A stretch of 64,000 nucleotides of DNA from Streptomyces sp. CG4 (GCF_041080655.1 NZ_CP163525.1:5766001-5830000); one strand, 5' to 3'. Shown: positions 50,852-59,649, counted from the first letter of the stretch. Notes: generated by a model from the letters alone, not told the origin. Translations and numbers: made by a program.

Positions 50852-52093
50852 TCAGGCGGCCGCGGGCAGCGGCGCGGGGGCGGTGGGGGAGTCGAACGGT
50901 GCCGACTCGGCGGCGATCGCCAGCTCCTCCCACTCCTCCCGGTCCCGCAGGTACAGCGGCCGGCCGGCGGTGATGGACCGGGTGTCGGCACCGCCCGTGC
51001 GCAGCCGCCAGGTGACGCTGCCGCTGGTCCGGGACGCGCAGGCGTCGACGAACGACTGGGCGGCCAGCCGCAGTTCGCCGAACCACCGGCCCTCCAGCGC
51101 CTCCCGCACCCACAGCTGCTCCAGGTGCCGCTTCTCGCGGAGGAGTTCGGCGTCGAGGCAGGCGCTCTCGATGTGCCGGTAGGTGCTCAGCAGCAGCCAG
51201 GCGGCCGGCATCTCGCGGATCTCCAGGACCTTCTCGCCGTGGTCCAGGTGCTCCAGACCCGAGTAGCGGCCCAGCCCGTAGGCGCCCACGCGCCGGTTGA
51301 GCAGCTCGATCAGTTCGGTGAGCGGCAGCCGGGTCCCGTCCAGTGCGACCGGGCGGCCGTTCTCCACGGTGACGGTGAGCAGTTCGGTGGCGCCCGGCGC
51401 GGCGGTGGGCCGGCTCCACGCGTACATCTCCTCCGGCACCTCGTGCCGTTCGGGATCGTCGAGGATGCCCGACTCGAACTCCCGGCACCACAGGTTGGAG
51501 TCGCCGCTCACGATCCGTCCGGCCAGCAGATCGACCCCGGCGGCGCGCAGGGCGGTCAGCTTGTCCTCACGGGTGACGGGGTCGAGGTCGTACGGGCTGC
51601 CGTACGCGCCGTCGTACCCGAGCAGTGCCAGCGCTCCGTTGAGCCGGCGCAGGGTGTTCTGGGAGCGGTTGGCGGTGTGCAGGACGGCCTGCGCGCCCAG
51701 CGAGCGGGCCAGCCGCACGGCGCTCTCCGCGATGAGCGGGCGGCTGAGCGTGGAACTGACCGGGTGGATGCCGAGGTACACGGCCTGCGCGGCGATGGCC
51801 GGTGCGACGAAGCGGTCGGCGAACTCCGTGCGCCGGTCGAACAGGTGGAGCCGGGCGCCGAGCGCCTCGGCCACCTGGCGTTTGTAGGGCCCGGACTCGT
51901 CCTCGCCGATGTCCACGCTCACGGCGTGCACCTCGCGCAGCCCCATGCGGCGCAGGCGGAGCAGCAGGTAGGAGCTGTCCAGCCCGCCGCTGAACAGGGT
52001 CACGACCGGTCGGTCGGGGTCCAGGTCCGCGAGCTGGCCGAAGGAACGGACGAGCGGGGACGCTGCGGTCTGCGCAGCCTCTGTTGTGGTCAC
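50852..52093 (-). CDS. argininosuccinate synthase-like ATP-dependent enzyme
   Basis: A 413-residue N-type ATP pyrophosphatase of the ArgG group: SGGLDSS at 35-41 for the pyrophosphate loop, DIGEDESGPYKRQVAEALGA, SRPLIAESAVRLARSLGAQAVLHT, and NLWCREFESGILDDPERHEVPEEMYAWSR, each aligned with ArgG landmarks. The citrulline/aspartate-binding GNDQ segment is replaced by ANRSQNTLRRL, so the substrates have probably changed. Housekeeping ArgG lies elsewhere. GTG 52093 is used; its ribosome site is weak. First gene of the trio with the dioxygenase and exporter. Confidence 0.85.
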   Translation of the reverse strand: MTTTEAAQTAASPLVRSFGQLADLDPDRPVVTLFSGGLDSSYLLLRLRRMGLREVHAVSVDIGEDESGPYKRQVAEALGARLHLFDRRTEFADRFVAPAIAAQAVYLGIHPVSSTLSRPLIAESAVRLARSLGAQAVLHTANRSQNTLRRLNGALALLGYDGAYGSPYDLDPVTREDKLTALRAAGVDLLAGRIVSGDSNLWCREFESGILDDPERHEVPEEMYAWSRPTAAPGATELLTVTVENGRPVALDGTRLPLTELIELLNRRVGAYGLGRYSGLEHLDHGEKVLEIREMPAAWLLLSTYRHIESACLDAELLREKRHLEQLWVREALEGRWFGELRLAAQSFVDACASRTSGSVTWRLRTGGADTRSITAGRPLYLRDREEWEELAIAAESAPFDSPTAPAPLPAAA

Positions 52094-52222
52094 GCAGAGC
52101 AGACTTCTGCCCGGCGGCGCCCGGCACAACGCTTCCCCGACGGCCGCGCCCGGCCATGACCGGACCCGGACGCCACGGGTCGGCTCGGGTGCGCAGGCCT
52201 CCGCTCGGCGCTCGGCCGGCGG

Positions 52223-54241
52223 TCAGCGCGCCCCCGCCCGCCACCGCTGGTCCCGCCCCTCGCCCAGCGGGGACAGGGCCACCCCGTCCCGGCCGTCCGG
52301 CGTCACCGCCGTTTCGATGGCGATGTCCGGACGGATCGTGCCGTCGGGGTCGACGGTGAAACGCAGGTTGTCGCCGTTGTCGCCGAAGACCGCGTCGCAC
52401 TCCCAGATGCCGACGCCCCGGTCGGCCGAGCCCCGGCTGTCCAGGCAGAAGTGGTCGTCGGCGCCCGAGCGCAGCACGCCCAGATAGGTGTCGACCCGCC
52501 AGCGCTGGGTGGGGGCGGAGGAACACGGGGCCGTGACGACGTCGTTGCCCTCCGACAGGTCGCCGTCCCGGATGTCCAGGCAACGGCCCGTCGCCAGGTT
52601 CACCAGCTGGGCGAAGGAGGTGCCCGGGGGGACGAACGCCGGCGTCGGGTCGGGGGTGGGGCGCGGGGACGGTGCGGGCGTGGTCGTCGGGTGCGGGGAA
52701 CTCGGTGTCGGGGAAGGGGAGTTCGACGGCGAACGGGTGGAGGACGGGGACGAGGACGGGGACGAGGACGGGGTGACGGAGACGGTTGCCGTCACCGTCA
52801 CTGGCGGAGGTGCCGGGGTCGCGGCCGCCGGCTGCTGGTCGTCGGTGTGCGCCGGGGTGAGCAGGAAGACCAGGAGCGGGGTGAGGGCCACGCCCAGGGC
52901 CGCCGAGGCCAGCAGTACGCGGTGGCGGGGCGGCCAGGCCGCGCCCGCGGCGTCTGAGGCCTCTGCGGCAGGGGGAAAGGGGGCGGCCGGTGGTGGCTCC
53001 TCGGCGCGTATGTACGACGTTCCGCTCCACGGCAGCAGGCCCTCCGCCAGGGTCTGCCGGGGCGTGTCCCGCAGGGCCCGCAGGTCCTCGAACGCGGCCG
53101 CGCAGTGCGGACAGCCGGCCATGTGGGTGTCCAGGTCGGCGCTGTAGCGCGGGCCGTCCGGCCGTACCGCCTCCTCGATCAGTCTGCGGAAGTCGGCGCA
53201 GCGCGCGTCGTCCGAGGCGGCGAGGCGGTCGCGGAGGCAGGCCTGGGCCAGGGCCTTGAGGGCCTGCGGGGTGCCGTACGCCACGTCCGTGCGGCTCAGT
53301 CCGAGCAGGGCGGCGGTCCGGTCCTGCGGTTCCTCCTCCAGTACGCCGTACCAGATCAGGCCCTGGGTGCGGGACGGCAGTGAGCGGAAGGCGGGGAGGA
53401 GGGGCGGGGTGGGGCCGTCGGGCAGGCCGGACGCGTTCAGGACGAGCAGGAGACCTGGGTCGATTCCTGCGGCGCGCTCGTCGCGTGCCCAGGCGGCCGC
53501 CAGTCTGACGGTGAGCAGCAGGAGCCGGTGGCGCAGCGGGACGGCCGGGTCGACGCCCCGGGCCGACTCGCGGGCCGCCGTGGTGACGACCTCGGCCGCC
53601 AGCCGGCGGGCGGCGGACTCGCTCGCGACACACAGCCGGGCATAGGCCAGGACCGCCGGGTGATGCCGGCGGCGCAGTTCCTGCAGGGCGGGGTACGCCG
53701 TCGGCGTGGCGGAGCGCAGCAGATCGACCAGCCGGACGTCCGTCGCGTCCTCACCCGCCCCACCCACCTCGCCCCCACCGGCCCGGACCGCACCGATCCC
53801 GACTCCACCGGCCCCGACGCCACGGGCCGTGGCTCCGCCGGCTCCAACTCCGCCGGCTCCGACGCCACTGGCCCTGGTTCCGCCGGCTTCGATGCCGCCG
53901 GCTGTGGTTCTGCCGGCTCCGAGGCCGCCGATCCCGACTCCGTCGGCTCCGACCTCGATGCCACTGGCCCTGGTTCCGCCGGCTCCGACACCACCAGCCC
54001 CGACTCCGCTGGCCCCGGCTCCGCCCGTCCCGGCTTCGTATGCTCCGGCTCCGCCGGTCCCGGTTCGGTCTGGCCGGGGGCCGTCCATCCCGGCTGGGCC
54101 CGTCTCGGCTCGGCCGTTCCCGGTGCCGTGGGCTCCGAGTCCGCCGGCTCCGACGCCACCGGCCCCGGCTCCGCCCCTCCCGCCTCCGTATGCTCCGCCC
54201 GCCCCGGTTCCGTCCGTCCCGGCCCCGTCCCCCTGAGCCAT
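52223..54241 (-). CDS. sigma-like region, zinc-finger, membrane segment and ricin lectin domain fusion
   Basis: A 672-residue protein. Residues 1-160 are Gly/Ala-rich repeats; then a helical region of ECF-sigma character (LRRRHHPAVLAYARLCV...LPSRTQGLIWYGVLEEEPQDRTAALLGLSRTDVAYGTPQALKALAQACLRDRL); a zinc-finger-like HxxxCxxC (HMAGCPHCAAAFEDL); one membrane segment (about 420-440); a Pro/Ser/Thr linker; and a C-terminal ricin-type beta-trefoil (LVNLATGRCLDIRDG...FCLDSRG). It seems to link a cytoplasmic sigma/anti-sigma-like part to an extracellular carbohydrate-binding part. ATG 54241 has GAGGAGG upstream. Confidence 0.8.
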   Translation of the reverse strand: MAQGDGAGTDGTGAGGAYGGGRGGAGAGGVGAGGLGAHGTGNGRAETGPAGMDGPRPDRTGTGGAGAYEAGTGGAGASGVGAGGVGAGGTRASGIEVGADGVGIGGLGAGRTTAGGIEAGGTRASGVGAGGVGAGGATARGVGAGGVGIGAVRAGGGEVGGAGEDATDVRLVDLLRSATPTAYPALQELRRRHHPAVLAYARLCVASESAARRLAAEVVTTAARESARGVDPAVPLRHRLLLLTVRLAAAWARDERAAGIDPGLLLVLNASGLPDGPTPPLLPAFRSLPSRTQGLIWYGVLEEEPQDRTAALLGLSRTDVAYGTPQALKALAQACLRDRLAASDDARCADFRRLIEEAVRPDGPRYSADLDTHMAGCPHCAAAFEDLRALRDTPRQTLAEGLLPWSGTSYIRAEEPPPAAPFPPAAEASDAAGAAWPPRHRVLLASAALGVALTPLLVFLLTPAHTDDQQPAAATPAPPPVTVTATVSVTPSSSPSSSPSSTRSPSNSPSPTPSSPHPTTTPAPSPRPTPDPTPAFVPPGTSFAQLVNLATGRCLDIRDGDLSEGNDVVTAPCSSAPTQRWRVDTYLGVLRSGADDHFCLDSRGSADRGVGIWECDAVFGDNGDNLRFTVDPDGTIRPDIAIETAVTPDGRDGVALSPLGEGRDQRWRAGAR

Positions 54242-54348
54242 CGTTCCGCCTCCTCGTACCCCCGGACGGTCGCGCCGTTGCGGCCCCGGGCCGGCGTACC
54301 AGCCGGTTTGGGGGCCCATGGTGGTCCAGGGGGACGGGCGGGAAAAGA

Positions 54349-54365
54349 GGTTACTGTGGGTAACC
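54349..54365. promoter_or_regulatory. inverted repeat upstream of the ricin fusion gene
   Basis: GGTTAC-TGTGG-GTAACC, a perfect inverted repeat with a five-base spacer, about 110 bases before the start. Confidence 0.4.
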
Positions 54366-54429
54366 GCATAACGGTTGTGTCCACAAGGCCGGTTGGCCGG
54401 AGGGACGCCCGCGGCTCGGAAGCGGTGGT

Positions 54430-54457
54430 GGTCCGGCGCCGTCGGTGGCGCCGGACC
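54430..54457 (-). terminator. hairpin after the sigma factor gene
   Basis: GGTCCGGCGCC (54430-54440) pairs with 54447-54457 across a six-base loop, ending the minus-strand sigma transcript eight bases after its stop. No U-tract. Confidence 0.75.
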
Positions 54458-54464
54458 GCGGAGG

Positions 54465-55361
54465 TCACTCCTCGAGCGTCAGCCCCTTGCGCAGCCGTAC
54501 CAGCGTGCGCGACAACAGCCGGGACACATGCATCTGGGAGATGCCGAGTTCGTCGCCGATCTCCGACTGGGTCATGTTCGCCACGAAACGCAGGGAGAGG
54601 ATCTTCCGGTCCCGGGGCGGGAGTTCGGCGATGAGCGGCTTGAGCGACTCGATGTACTCGATGCCTTCAAGGCCGTGGTCCTCGTACCCGATACGGTCCG
54701 CGAGCGCGCCCTCCGTCTCGTCCTCCTCGGGCTGGGCGTCCAGCGAGGAGGCGGTGTAGGCGTTCGACGCGGCCATGCCCTCGACGACCTCGTCGTTGGA
54801 GATGCCGAGCTGCTCGGCCAGCTCCGGGACCGTCGGGGCGCGGTCCAGCCGCTGGGCCAGCTCGTCCCCGGCCTTGGCCAGGTCCAGGCGCAGCTCCTGC
54901 AGCCGGCGCGGCACACGCACGGACCACGAGGTGTCACGGAAGAACCGCTTGATCTCGCCGATGATCGTCGGCATCGCGAAGGTCGGGAACTCGACGCCGC
55001 GGGCGAGCTCGAAGCGGTCGATCGCCTTGATCAGGCCGATGGTGCCGACCTGGATGATGTCCTCCATCGGCTCGCTGCGGGAGCGAAAGCGGGAGGCGGC
55101 GAACTTCACGAGCGCGAGGTTCAGCTCGACGAGGGTGTTACGGACGTACGCGTACTCGTGCGTCCCTTCCTCCAGCGACTCGAGGCGCTCGAAGAGGGTC
55201 TTGGACAGGGCCCGCGCATCGACCGGGCCGATCTCGTCGTACGGGGGGATCTCCGGGAGTCCCTCGAAGGGGTCGAGGGCGTCGATGGGATGATCCAGCG
55301 GTTCCGGTGGGGGTGTCGACGTCGCGACCGGGGTATGCGATGCGTCGAGCCGGGGTGACAT
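54465..55361 (-). CDS. sigI: SigB/SigF-type RNA polymerase sigma factor
   Basis: A 298-residue group 3 sigma factor. Region 2 (LVKFAASRFRSRSEPMEDIIQVGTIGLIKAIDRFELARGVEFPTFAMPTIIGEIKRFFRD), region 3 (VPRRLQELRLDLAKAGDELAQRL...) and region 4 (LPPRDRKILSLRFVANMTQSEIGDELGISQMHVSRLLSRTLVRLRKG) are complete. ATG 55361 has GGAGG six bases upstream. The STAS and ATPase genes next to it form its partner switch, matching the SigI-ArsI-PrsI set of S. coelicolor (symbol from remembered gene order). Confidence 0.92.
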   Translation of the reverse strand: MSPRLDASHTPVATSTPPPEPLDHPIDALDPFEGLPEIPPYDEIGPVDARALSKTLFERLESLEEGTHEYAYVRNTLVELNLALVKFAASRFRSRSEPMEDIIQVGTIGLIKAIDRFELARGVEFPTFAMPTIIGEIKRFFRDTSWSVRVPRRLQELRLDLAKAGDELAQRLDRAPTVPELAEQLGISNDEVVEGMAASNAYTASSLDAQPEEDETEGALADRIGYEDHGLEGIEYIESLKPLIAELPPRDRKILSLRFVANMTQSEIGDELGISQMHVSRLLSRTLVRLRKGLTLEE

Positions 55362-55609
55362 GGGTGTCCTCCATCGTTCTCGGCATATGGCTGCCGAAGC
55401 CAATTACGTGCACTGCGGTGTGCGGCGCCTCCGAAGCCGGCGTGTAGGGGCAGGTGTACTTACTAGCCCTACCCGCTCCACCGAGCCGATCGCAAGTGCG
55501 TTCTGTTCAGGTATGTCCTATTCTGTGAGTTTCTTCGGGTGCCGGAGTGCGCATGGAAGGCGTAATGTTCGAGAGCAGTCAGCGTCCACGACCTCAGGAG
55601 AGAGACGGC

Positions 55610-55987
55610 ATGGACCACGGGACGGTCGGCAGCGCACCTCCGGGCCGGCTTCTGGTGGAGGTGCGGGAAGCGGGCTCCAGCGCCGTTGTGACACCTGCGG
55701 GTGAACTGGATCACCACACCGCCGATCTTTTGCGCGAACCCCTCGAAGCCCTTCTGGCCGAAGGCTTCTCGCGCCTGGTCGTGGACTGCACACGCCTGGA
55801 GTTCTGCGATTCCACGGGGCTGAACGTGCTGCTCGGCGCCCGGCTGAAGGCGGAGGCCGCCGGCGGCGGGGTCCATCTGGCCGGCATGCAGCCGGTGGTC
55901 GCCCGCGTGTTCGAGATCACGGGTGCCGAGGCGGTCTTCACCGTGCACGACTCCGTGGAGGCGGCCCTGCCCGACGGCGCCGACTGA
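55610..55987 (+). CDS. arsI: STAS anti-sigma factor antagonist
   Basis: A 125-residue SpoIIAA/RsbV-type protein. The phosphorylatable Ser is in the conserved loop FCDSTGLNVLLG, with VVTPAGELDHHTADLL and a C-terminal VFTVHDSVEAAL completing the fold. Unphosphorylated, it binds the anti-sigma kinase and frees the sigma factor. ATG 55610 has AGGAG nine bases upstream; an earlier ATG with GGAAGG would add 15 residues. Divergent from the sigma gene. Confidence 0.88.
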   Translation: MDHGTVGSAPPGRLLVEVREAGSSAVVTPAGELDHHTADLLREPLEALLAEGFSRLVVDCTRLEFCDSTGLNVLLGARLKAEAAGGGVHLAGMQPVVARVFEITGAEAVFTVHDSVEAALPDGAD

Positions 55988-56358
55988 GTCCGCCGTCCCC
56001 GTGTTTCTCCGCCTTCCCCGCGCCGCCCGCCGTGGCCGCCCGGATCCCGCACGCCGAAATCAGGGGTGTTGTGCCGGATCGGCCGGGCAGGAGAGGGCAG
56101 GGGAAGGGGGACACACCCTGACGACACCCTGACGACAGCCGGCCCGGACCGCCCCGGGACCGGCGCGACGACGGGACGGACGTACGTGCGACGGACGGGC
56201 GAGCAGTACATCCCGCACATCCCGCGCGGACGACGGGCGGACGACGGACGGACGGCCCGTGGGACGTACGGGCAACGTACGGACCGGCCGGCACGGAGCG
56301 GTGCCGGACCTTTGAATCGTGAACTGGTGAATCGGTGAATCGGTGAGGTGAAGCGCTG
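55988..56358. other. 371-base gap with degenerate short repeats
   Basis: Between the STAS and ATPase genes I see no gene but many short repeats: CACCCTGACGA twice, GGACGACGG-like units near 56225-56255, and GGTGAATCG twice just before the next start. The spacing and repeats make separate promoters likely. Confidence 0.4.
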
Positions 56359-56928
56359 ATGAGCACCACCCGGCCTTGCTCGCCGGGCGACCGCGGCCCG
56401 GAGCCGAGCGGCGCTTCCGGGGCGTCCGAGGGGGGTGCGCCGACGGCCGGCGTGCCCACGGGGGCAGCCGCGCCGTCCGTGCCGTCCGGGACCGCCGACG
56501 GCACCCAGGACATCGGCGGACCGCAGGTCCGCAGACTCCGCCTGCAGGGGGAGAGCGGGGTCGTCCCGCTCGCCCGCGACTTCACGCGCCAGGCGCTGTA
56601 CGCATGGGGCTGGCTGCCCGCGGCCGGTGCCGACCAGCGGGCCGCCGCCGAGGATGTGCTGCTCGTCGTCTCCGAACTCGTCACCAACGCCTGCCTGCAC
56701 GCCGAAGGCCCCGACGAAATGCTCCTGGCCTGCGACAACAAGGTGATCCGGGTGGAGGTCTCGGACCGCGGCGCCGGTCAGCCGGCCCCCCGCACCCCGC
56801 ACCGCGCCGGTCGCCCCGGCGGTCACGGCATGTTCATCGTGCAGCGGCTCTGCCTGGACTGGGGCGTGGTCCGCCCCACGGGCCGGCCGGGCAAGACGGT
56901 GTGGGCGGAGCTGGGCGCCCCGGGATAG
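56359..56928 (+). CDS. prsI: HATPase anti-sigma factor (RsbW-type)
   Basis: A 189-residue protein. After a 55-residue disordered start, the GHKL ATPase fold has the N box ELVTNACLHAEG, the G1 box VSDRGAGQPAP and the G2 loop GRPGGHGMFIV. Such proteins bind a SigB-type sigma factor and phosphorylate the STAS antagonist. ATG 56359 has GAGG ten bases upstream. With the STAS and sigma genes it forms a full partner-switching module. Confidence 0.88.
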   Translation: MSTTRPCSPGDRGPEPSGASGASEGGAPTAGVPTGAAAPSVPSGTADGTQDIGGPQVRRLRLQGESGVVPLARDFTRQALYAWGWLPAAGADQRAAAEDVLLVVSELVTNACLHAEGPDEMLLACDNKVIRVEVSDRGAGQPAPRTPHRAGRPGGHGMFIVQRLCLDWGVVRPTGRPGKTVWAELGAPG

Positions 56929-57022
56929 TCGGGGTAGTCGGGGTGGTCCCACCGCGTCTGTCCTGCTGCCTCCAGTCCGCAGGTGGCGCGCGTCCGCCCG
57001 CAGGCGGCGCGCGGAAAACCGG

Positions 57023-57051
57023 TTTCCGTCCGACGCGGCACTCCCTACGCT
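57023..57051 (+). promoter_or_regulatory. promoter for the T-box/serS transcript
   Basis: TTTCCG (57023-57028) and TACGCT (57046-57051) with a 17-base spacer. Transcription would start near 57058, immediately before the T-box stem I. Confidence 0.55.
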
Positions 57052-57060
57052 GTGCGCAAC

Positions 57061-57311
57061 GCGCTGACGGAGACGAGTAGCCCGGGGCCAGCGAGCCGAG
57101 AGAGCCGCCAGCCGCTGTGAAGGCGGCCTCGCACCCCGGTGTGAATCCCCTCCCGAGTGCGGGGAGGAACGGACCGCCGCGCCATGGCGGCCCCCATGCC
57201 CCGCCGGCCGGCCCCCGTCATCGGGCCCGACGAGGCCGTCGTACGACGGCGAAGGCGTGGTGGCACCGCGAGCACCCTCTCGCCCGCGCCCCGAGGGACG
57301 ACCCCGGGGCG
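57061..57311 (+). promoter_or_regulatory. T-box riboswitch with UCC (serine) specifier
   Basis: The leader of the seryl-tRNA synthetase has T-box elements in order: AGTA of the loop-E motif (57076-57079), a GAGAGCCG element, GAA then TCC (57144-57148) as the specifier codon, and the T-box bulge GTGGTGGCACCGCG (57257-57270) with UGGC (57261-57264), which can pair with GCCA of tRNA-Ser (discriminator G). A hairpin CGCCCCG/CGGGGCG (57287-57311) follows. Uncharged tRNA-Ser should raise expression of the gene. No U-tract, so control may be at translation. Confidence 0.85.
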
Positions 57312-57349
57312 GACGCTGCCGCCCCGCCGCACACACGGAGCACAGCACC

Positions 57350-58633
57350 ATGCTCGACGTCACCCTCATCCGGCAGCACCCCGAGCGGGTCCGTGCCGGG
57401 CTGCGCAAACGTGGTCTGGACGTGGACCTCGACGACTTCCTCGCCCTCGACGCACGGCTGCGCGAGGCCCGTACGGCCCTGGAGCGGCTGCGCGGCGAGC
57501 GGCGCCGCGTCTCGGCGGACATCGCGGCCCGGCGCCGGGCGGGCGAACCGGTGGACGGACCGCTCGCCCTGGCCGCGGACCTGGCCGACGCGGTCACCGA
57601 GGCCACCGCCGCGCACACCCGCCTGGAGGCGGAACACCGGGAGTTCCTCGACGCCCTGCCCAACCTGCCCGACCCGGACGTACCCGCCGGCGGCAAGGAG
57701 CACAACGAGGTCGTCCGCACCGCGGGCGCCCGCCCGGAGTTCGGCTTCGAACCCCGGGACCACGTCCGGCTCACCCAGGACCTCGGTCTGGTCGACCACC
57801 GGCGCGGTGCCGCGCTCGCCGGCAGCGGGCACTGGGTCTACCGGGGCGACGGCGCGGCGCTGGAGTGGGCGCTGCTCAACCACTTCCTGGACACCCACCG
57901 CCGGGCGGGCTACACCTTCGTCCTGCCGCCCCACCTGCTCGGCTGGCAGGCCGGGTACACCGCGGGACAGTTCCCGAAGTTCGCGGACGACGTCTTCGTC
58001 ACGGACCGCGCGGCCGACGGCCGTCCCGAGCGGTTCCTGCTGCCCACCGCCGAGACCGCGCTCGCCGCGCTGCACCAGGGCGAGACCCTCGACGAGCACG
58101 AGCTGCCGCTCAAGTACGTGGCCTACACGCCCTGTTACCGCAAGGAGGCCGGCGGCTACCGCACCGCGGAGCGGGGCACCCTGCGCGGCCACCAGTTCAA
58201 CAAGGTCGAACTGTTCCAGCTCACCCGGCCCGCCGACTCGGACGCGGCCCAGCTCGAACTGCTCGCCCGCGCCGAGGAGTTGGTCGCCGGACTGGGGCTG
58301 CACCACCGCGTCACCCGGCTCGCCGCCGGCGACACCAGCCCGGCGCAGGCCAAGACGTACGACGTCGAGGTCTGGCTGCCCAGCCTGGGCGCCTACGCCG
58401 AGGTCAGCTCGGTGTCGAACGCCCGTGACTACCAGGCCCGGCGCGGCGGCATCCGGTACCGCCCGGCCGGCGGCGGCAGGGCGGCCCACGTCCACACCCT
58501 GAACGCCTCGGGCCTCGCCACCAGCCGGCTGGTACCCGCGCTGCTGGAACAGCACCAGCGGCCCGACGGCACCGTCGCGGTCCCCGAGGTGCTACGGCGC
58601 TGGGGGCTGCCGGAGGTGCTGCGCAGGCCGTAG
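57350..58633 (+). CDS. serS: seryl-tRNA synthetase paralogue
   Basis: A 427-residue class II synthetase with the N-terminal coiled coil (residues 25-100) and catalytic core: motif 2 YTPCYRKEAGGYRTAERGTLRGHQFNKVELF and motif 3 EVSSVSNARDYQARRGGIRYR. Motif 3 differs from ordinary SerRS (EISSCSN, QARR): Cys replaced by Val, and NASGLATSR for NGSGLAVGR. This suggests a second SerRS beside the housekeeping one, perhaps for tRNA supply to biosynthesis or for resistance to an inhibitor (inference). GGAG nine bases upstream; controlled by the T-box. Confidence 0.9.
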   Translation: MLDVTLIRQHPERVRAGLRKRGLDVDLDDFLALDARLREARTALERLRGERRRVSADIAARRRAGEPVDGPLALAADLADAVTEATAAHTRLEAEHREFLDALPNLPDPDVPAGGKEHNEVVRTAGARPEFGFEPRDHVRLTQDLGLVDHRRGAALAGSGHWVYRGDGAALEWALLNHFLDTHRRAGYTFVLPPHLLGWQAGYTAGQFPKFADDVFVTDRAADGRPERFLLPTAETALAALHQGETLDEHELPLKYVAYTPCYRKEAGGYRTAERGTLRGHQFNKVELFQLTRPADSDAAQLELLARAEELVAGLGLHHRVTRLAAGDTSPAQAKTYDVEVWLPSLGAYAEVSSVSNARDYQARRGGIRYRPAGGGRAAHVHTLNASGLATSRLVPALLEQHQRPDGTVAVPEVLRRWGLPEVLRRP

Positions 58634-58822
58634 CCCCCGGGCCCACCCTCCACTCCAGCCACCCGCCGCACACGCCGGATCGCCACAACTCCGGCGTGTG
58701 ACGCGTCTTCCTTCCTCACGACGCCGGGCGTACCTTGACGGCCAAATCTGATGTGTCGTCAGGAATTCTGTACGGCGCCGCCGTCAGGAACTGTCGTCGG
58801 GAATGAATGGGGTGGACCGAAC

Positions 58823-59524
58823 GTGTCGTACCCGAAACGAACCGCCGCGCTCGCGTCCGCCGCGGCGCTGGCCGGCGCGGCGGTGCTGCTGGCCGCGCCG
58901 GCGGCCCACGCCGATGTCGTCGACGTCAATTACCGCTGTCAGACCCCGATCGGCGTCAAGAGCGCCGTCTCGCCCATCGACATGCAGGGCGTCCGGAGCG
59001 GCAGCGGCTACAAGATCACCATGTCCTGGCAGAAGGGCGTCTCCTCCAGCCCCGTCGAGCTGGGCAAGGGGGCGATGACCCCGAGCGCCAGTATCAGGCT
59101 GGGCGGCGCCGACAGCGGCACGCTGCCGGTCAGCGGTCCGCCCAACGCGGCCGCGATCCCCGCCAACACCCCCATCAAGATCAGTGACTTGAGCGGCACC
59201 TACACGCCGGCGAAGACCGGGAAGGTCACCTTCACTCCGGGCACGCTCGTCATCAAGGCGCTCGGTACGACGACGACGTGCACGCCGACCAACGACCCGA
59301 AACCGGGGCTGACCCTGGACGTGACCGCGGCCGGCGGCTCGTCGTCCTCGTCCTCCTCGTCGTCCTCGGGCGGCTCCGCCACGTCGTCCTCCGGCGGGCA
59401 GCTCCCGCAGACCGGCCCGGAGGACTCCGCGATCGCCCTCGGCACCCTTGGCGGCACGGTGCTCCTCGCCGGCGCGGCGGGCGCACTCTGGCTGACCCGG
59501 CGCGGCCAGACCGCCCGCCGCTGA
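58823..59524 (+). CDS. LPXTG-anchored surface protein
   Basis: A 233-residue secreted protein: signal peptide to AHA-D (about residue 30), one beta-rich domain (VNYRCQTPIGVKSAVSPIDMQ...ALGTTTTCTPTND), a Ser/Gly linker, then LPQTG at 194-198, a hydrophobic segment and RRGQTARR. This is a sortase substrate. The domain repeats in the last gene of the cluster. GTG 58823 has a purine-rich site seven bases upstream. Confidence 0.82.
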   Translation: MSYPKRTAALASAAALAGAAVLLAAPAAHADVVDVNYRCQTPIGVKSAVSPIDMQGVRSGSGYKITMSWQKGVSSSPVELGKGAMTPSASIRLGGADSGTLPVSGPPNAAAIPANTPIKISDLSGTYTPAKTGKVTFTPGTLVIKALGTTTTCTPTNDPKPGLTLDVTAAGGSSSSSSSSSSGGSATSSSGGQLPQTGPEDSAIALGTLGGTVLLAGAAGALWLTRRGQTARR

Positions 59525-59649
59525 CCCCGGACCGACACCCGTCGAGCCCAGGCCCTCGGCCCTCGCCCCTCTCAGGCCACCGACCACCGACCATCGGCCG
59601 TCGTCCCCGTCGTCCCCGTCGAACCCCCAGGCCACCGCTGGAGCCGCCC

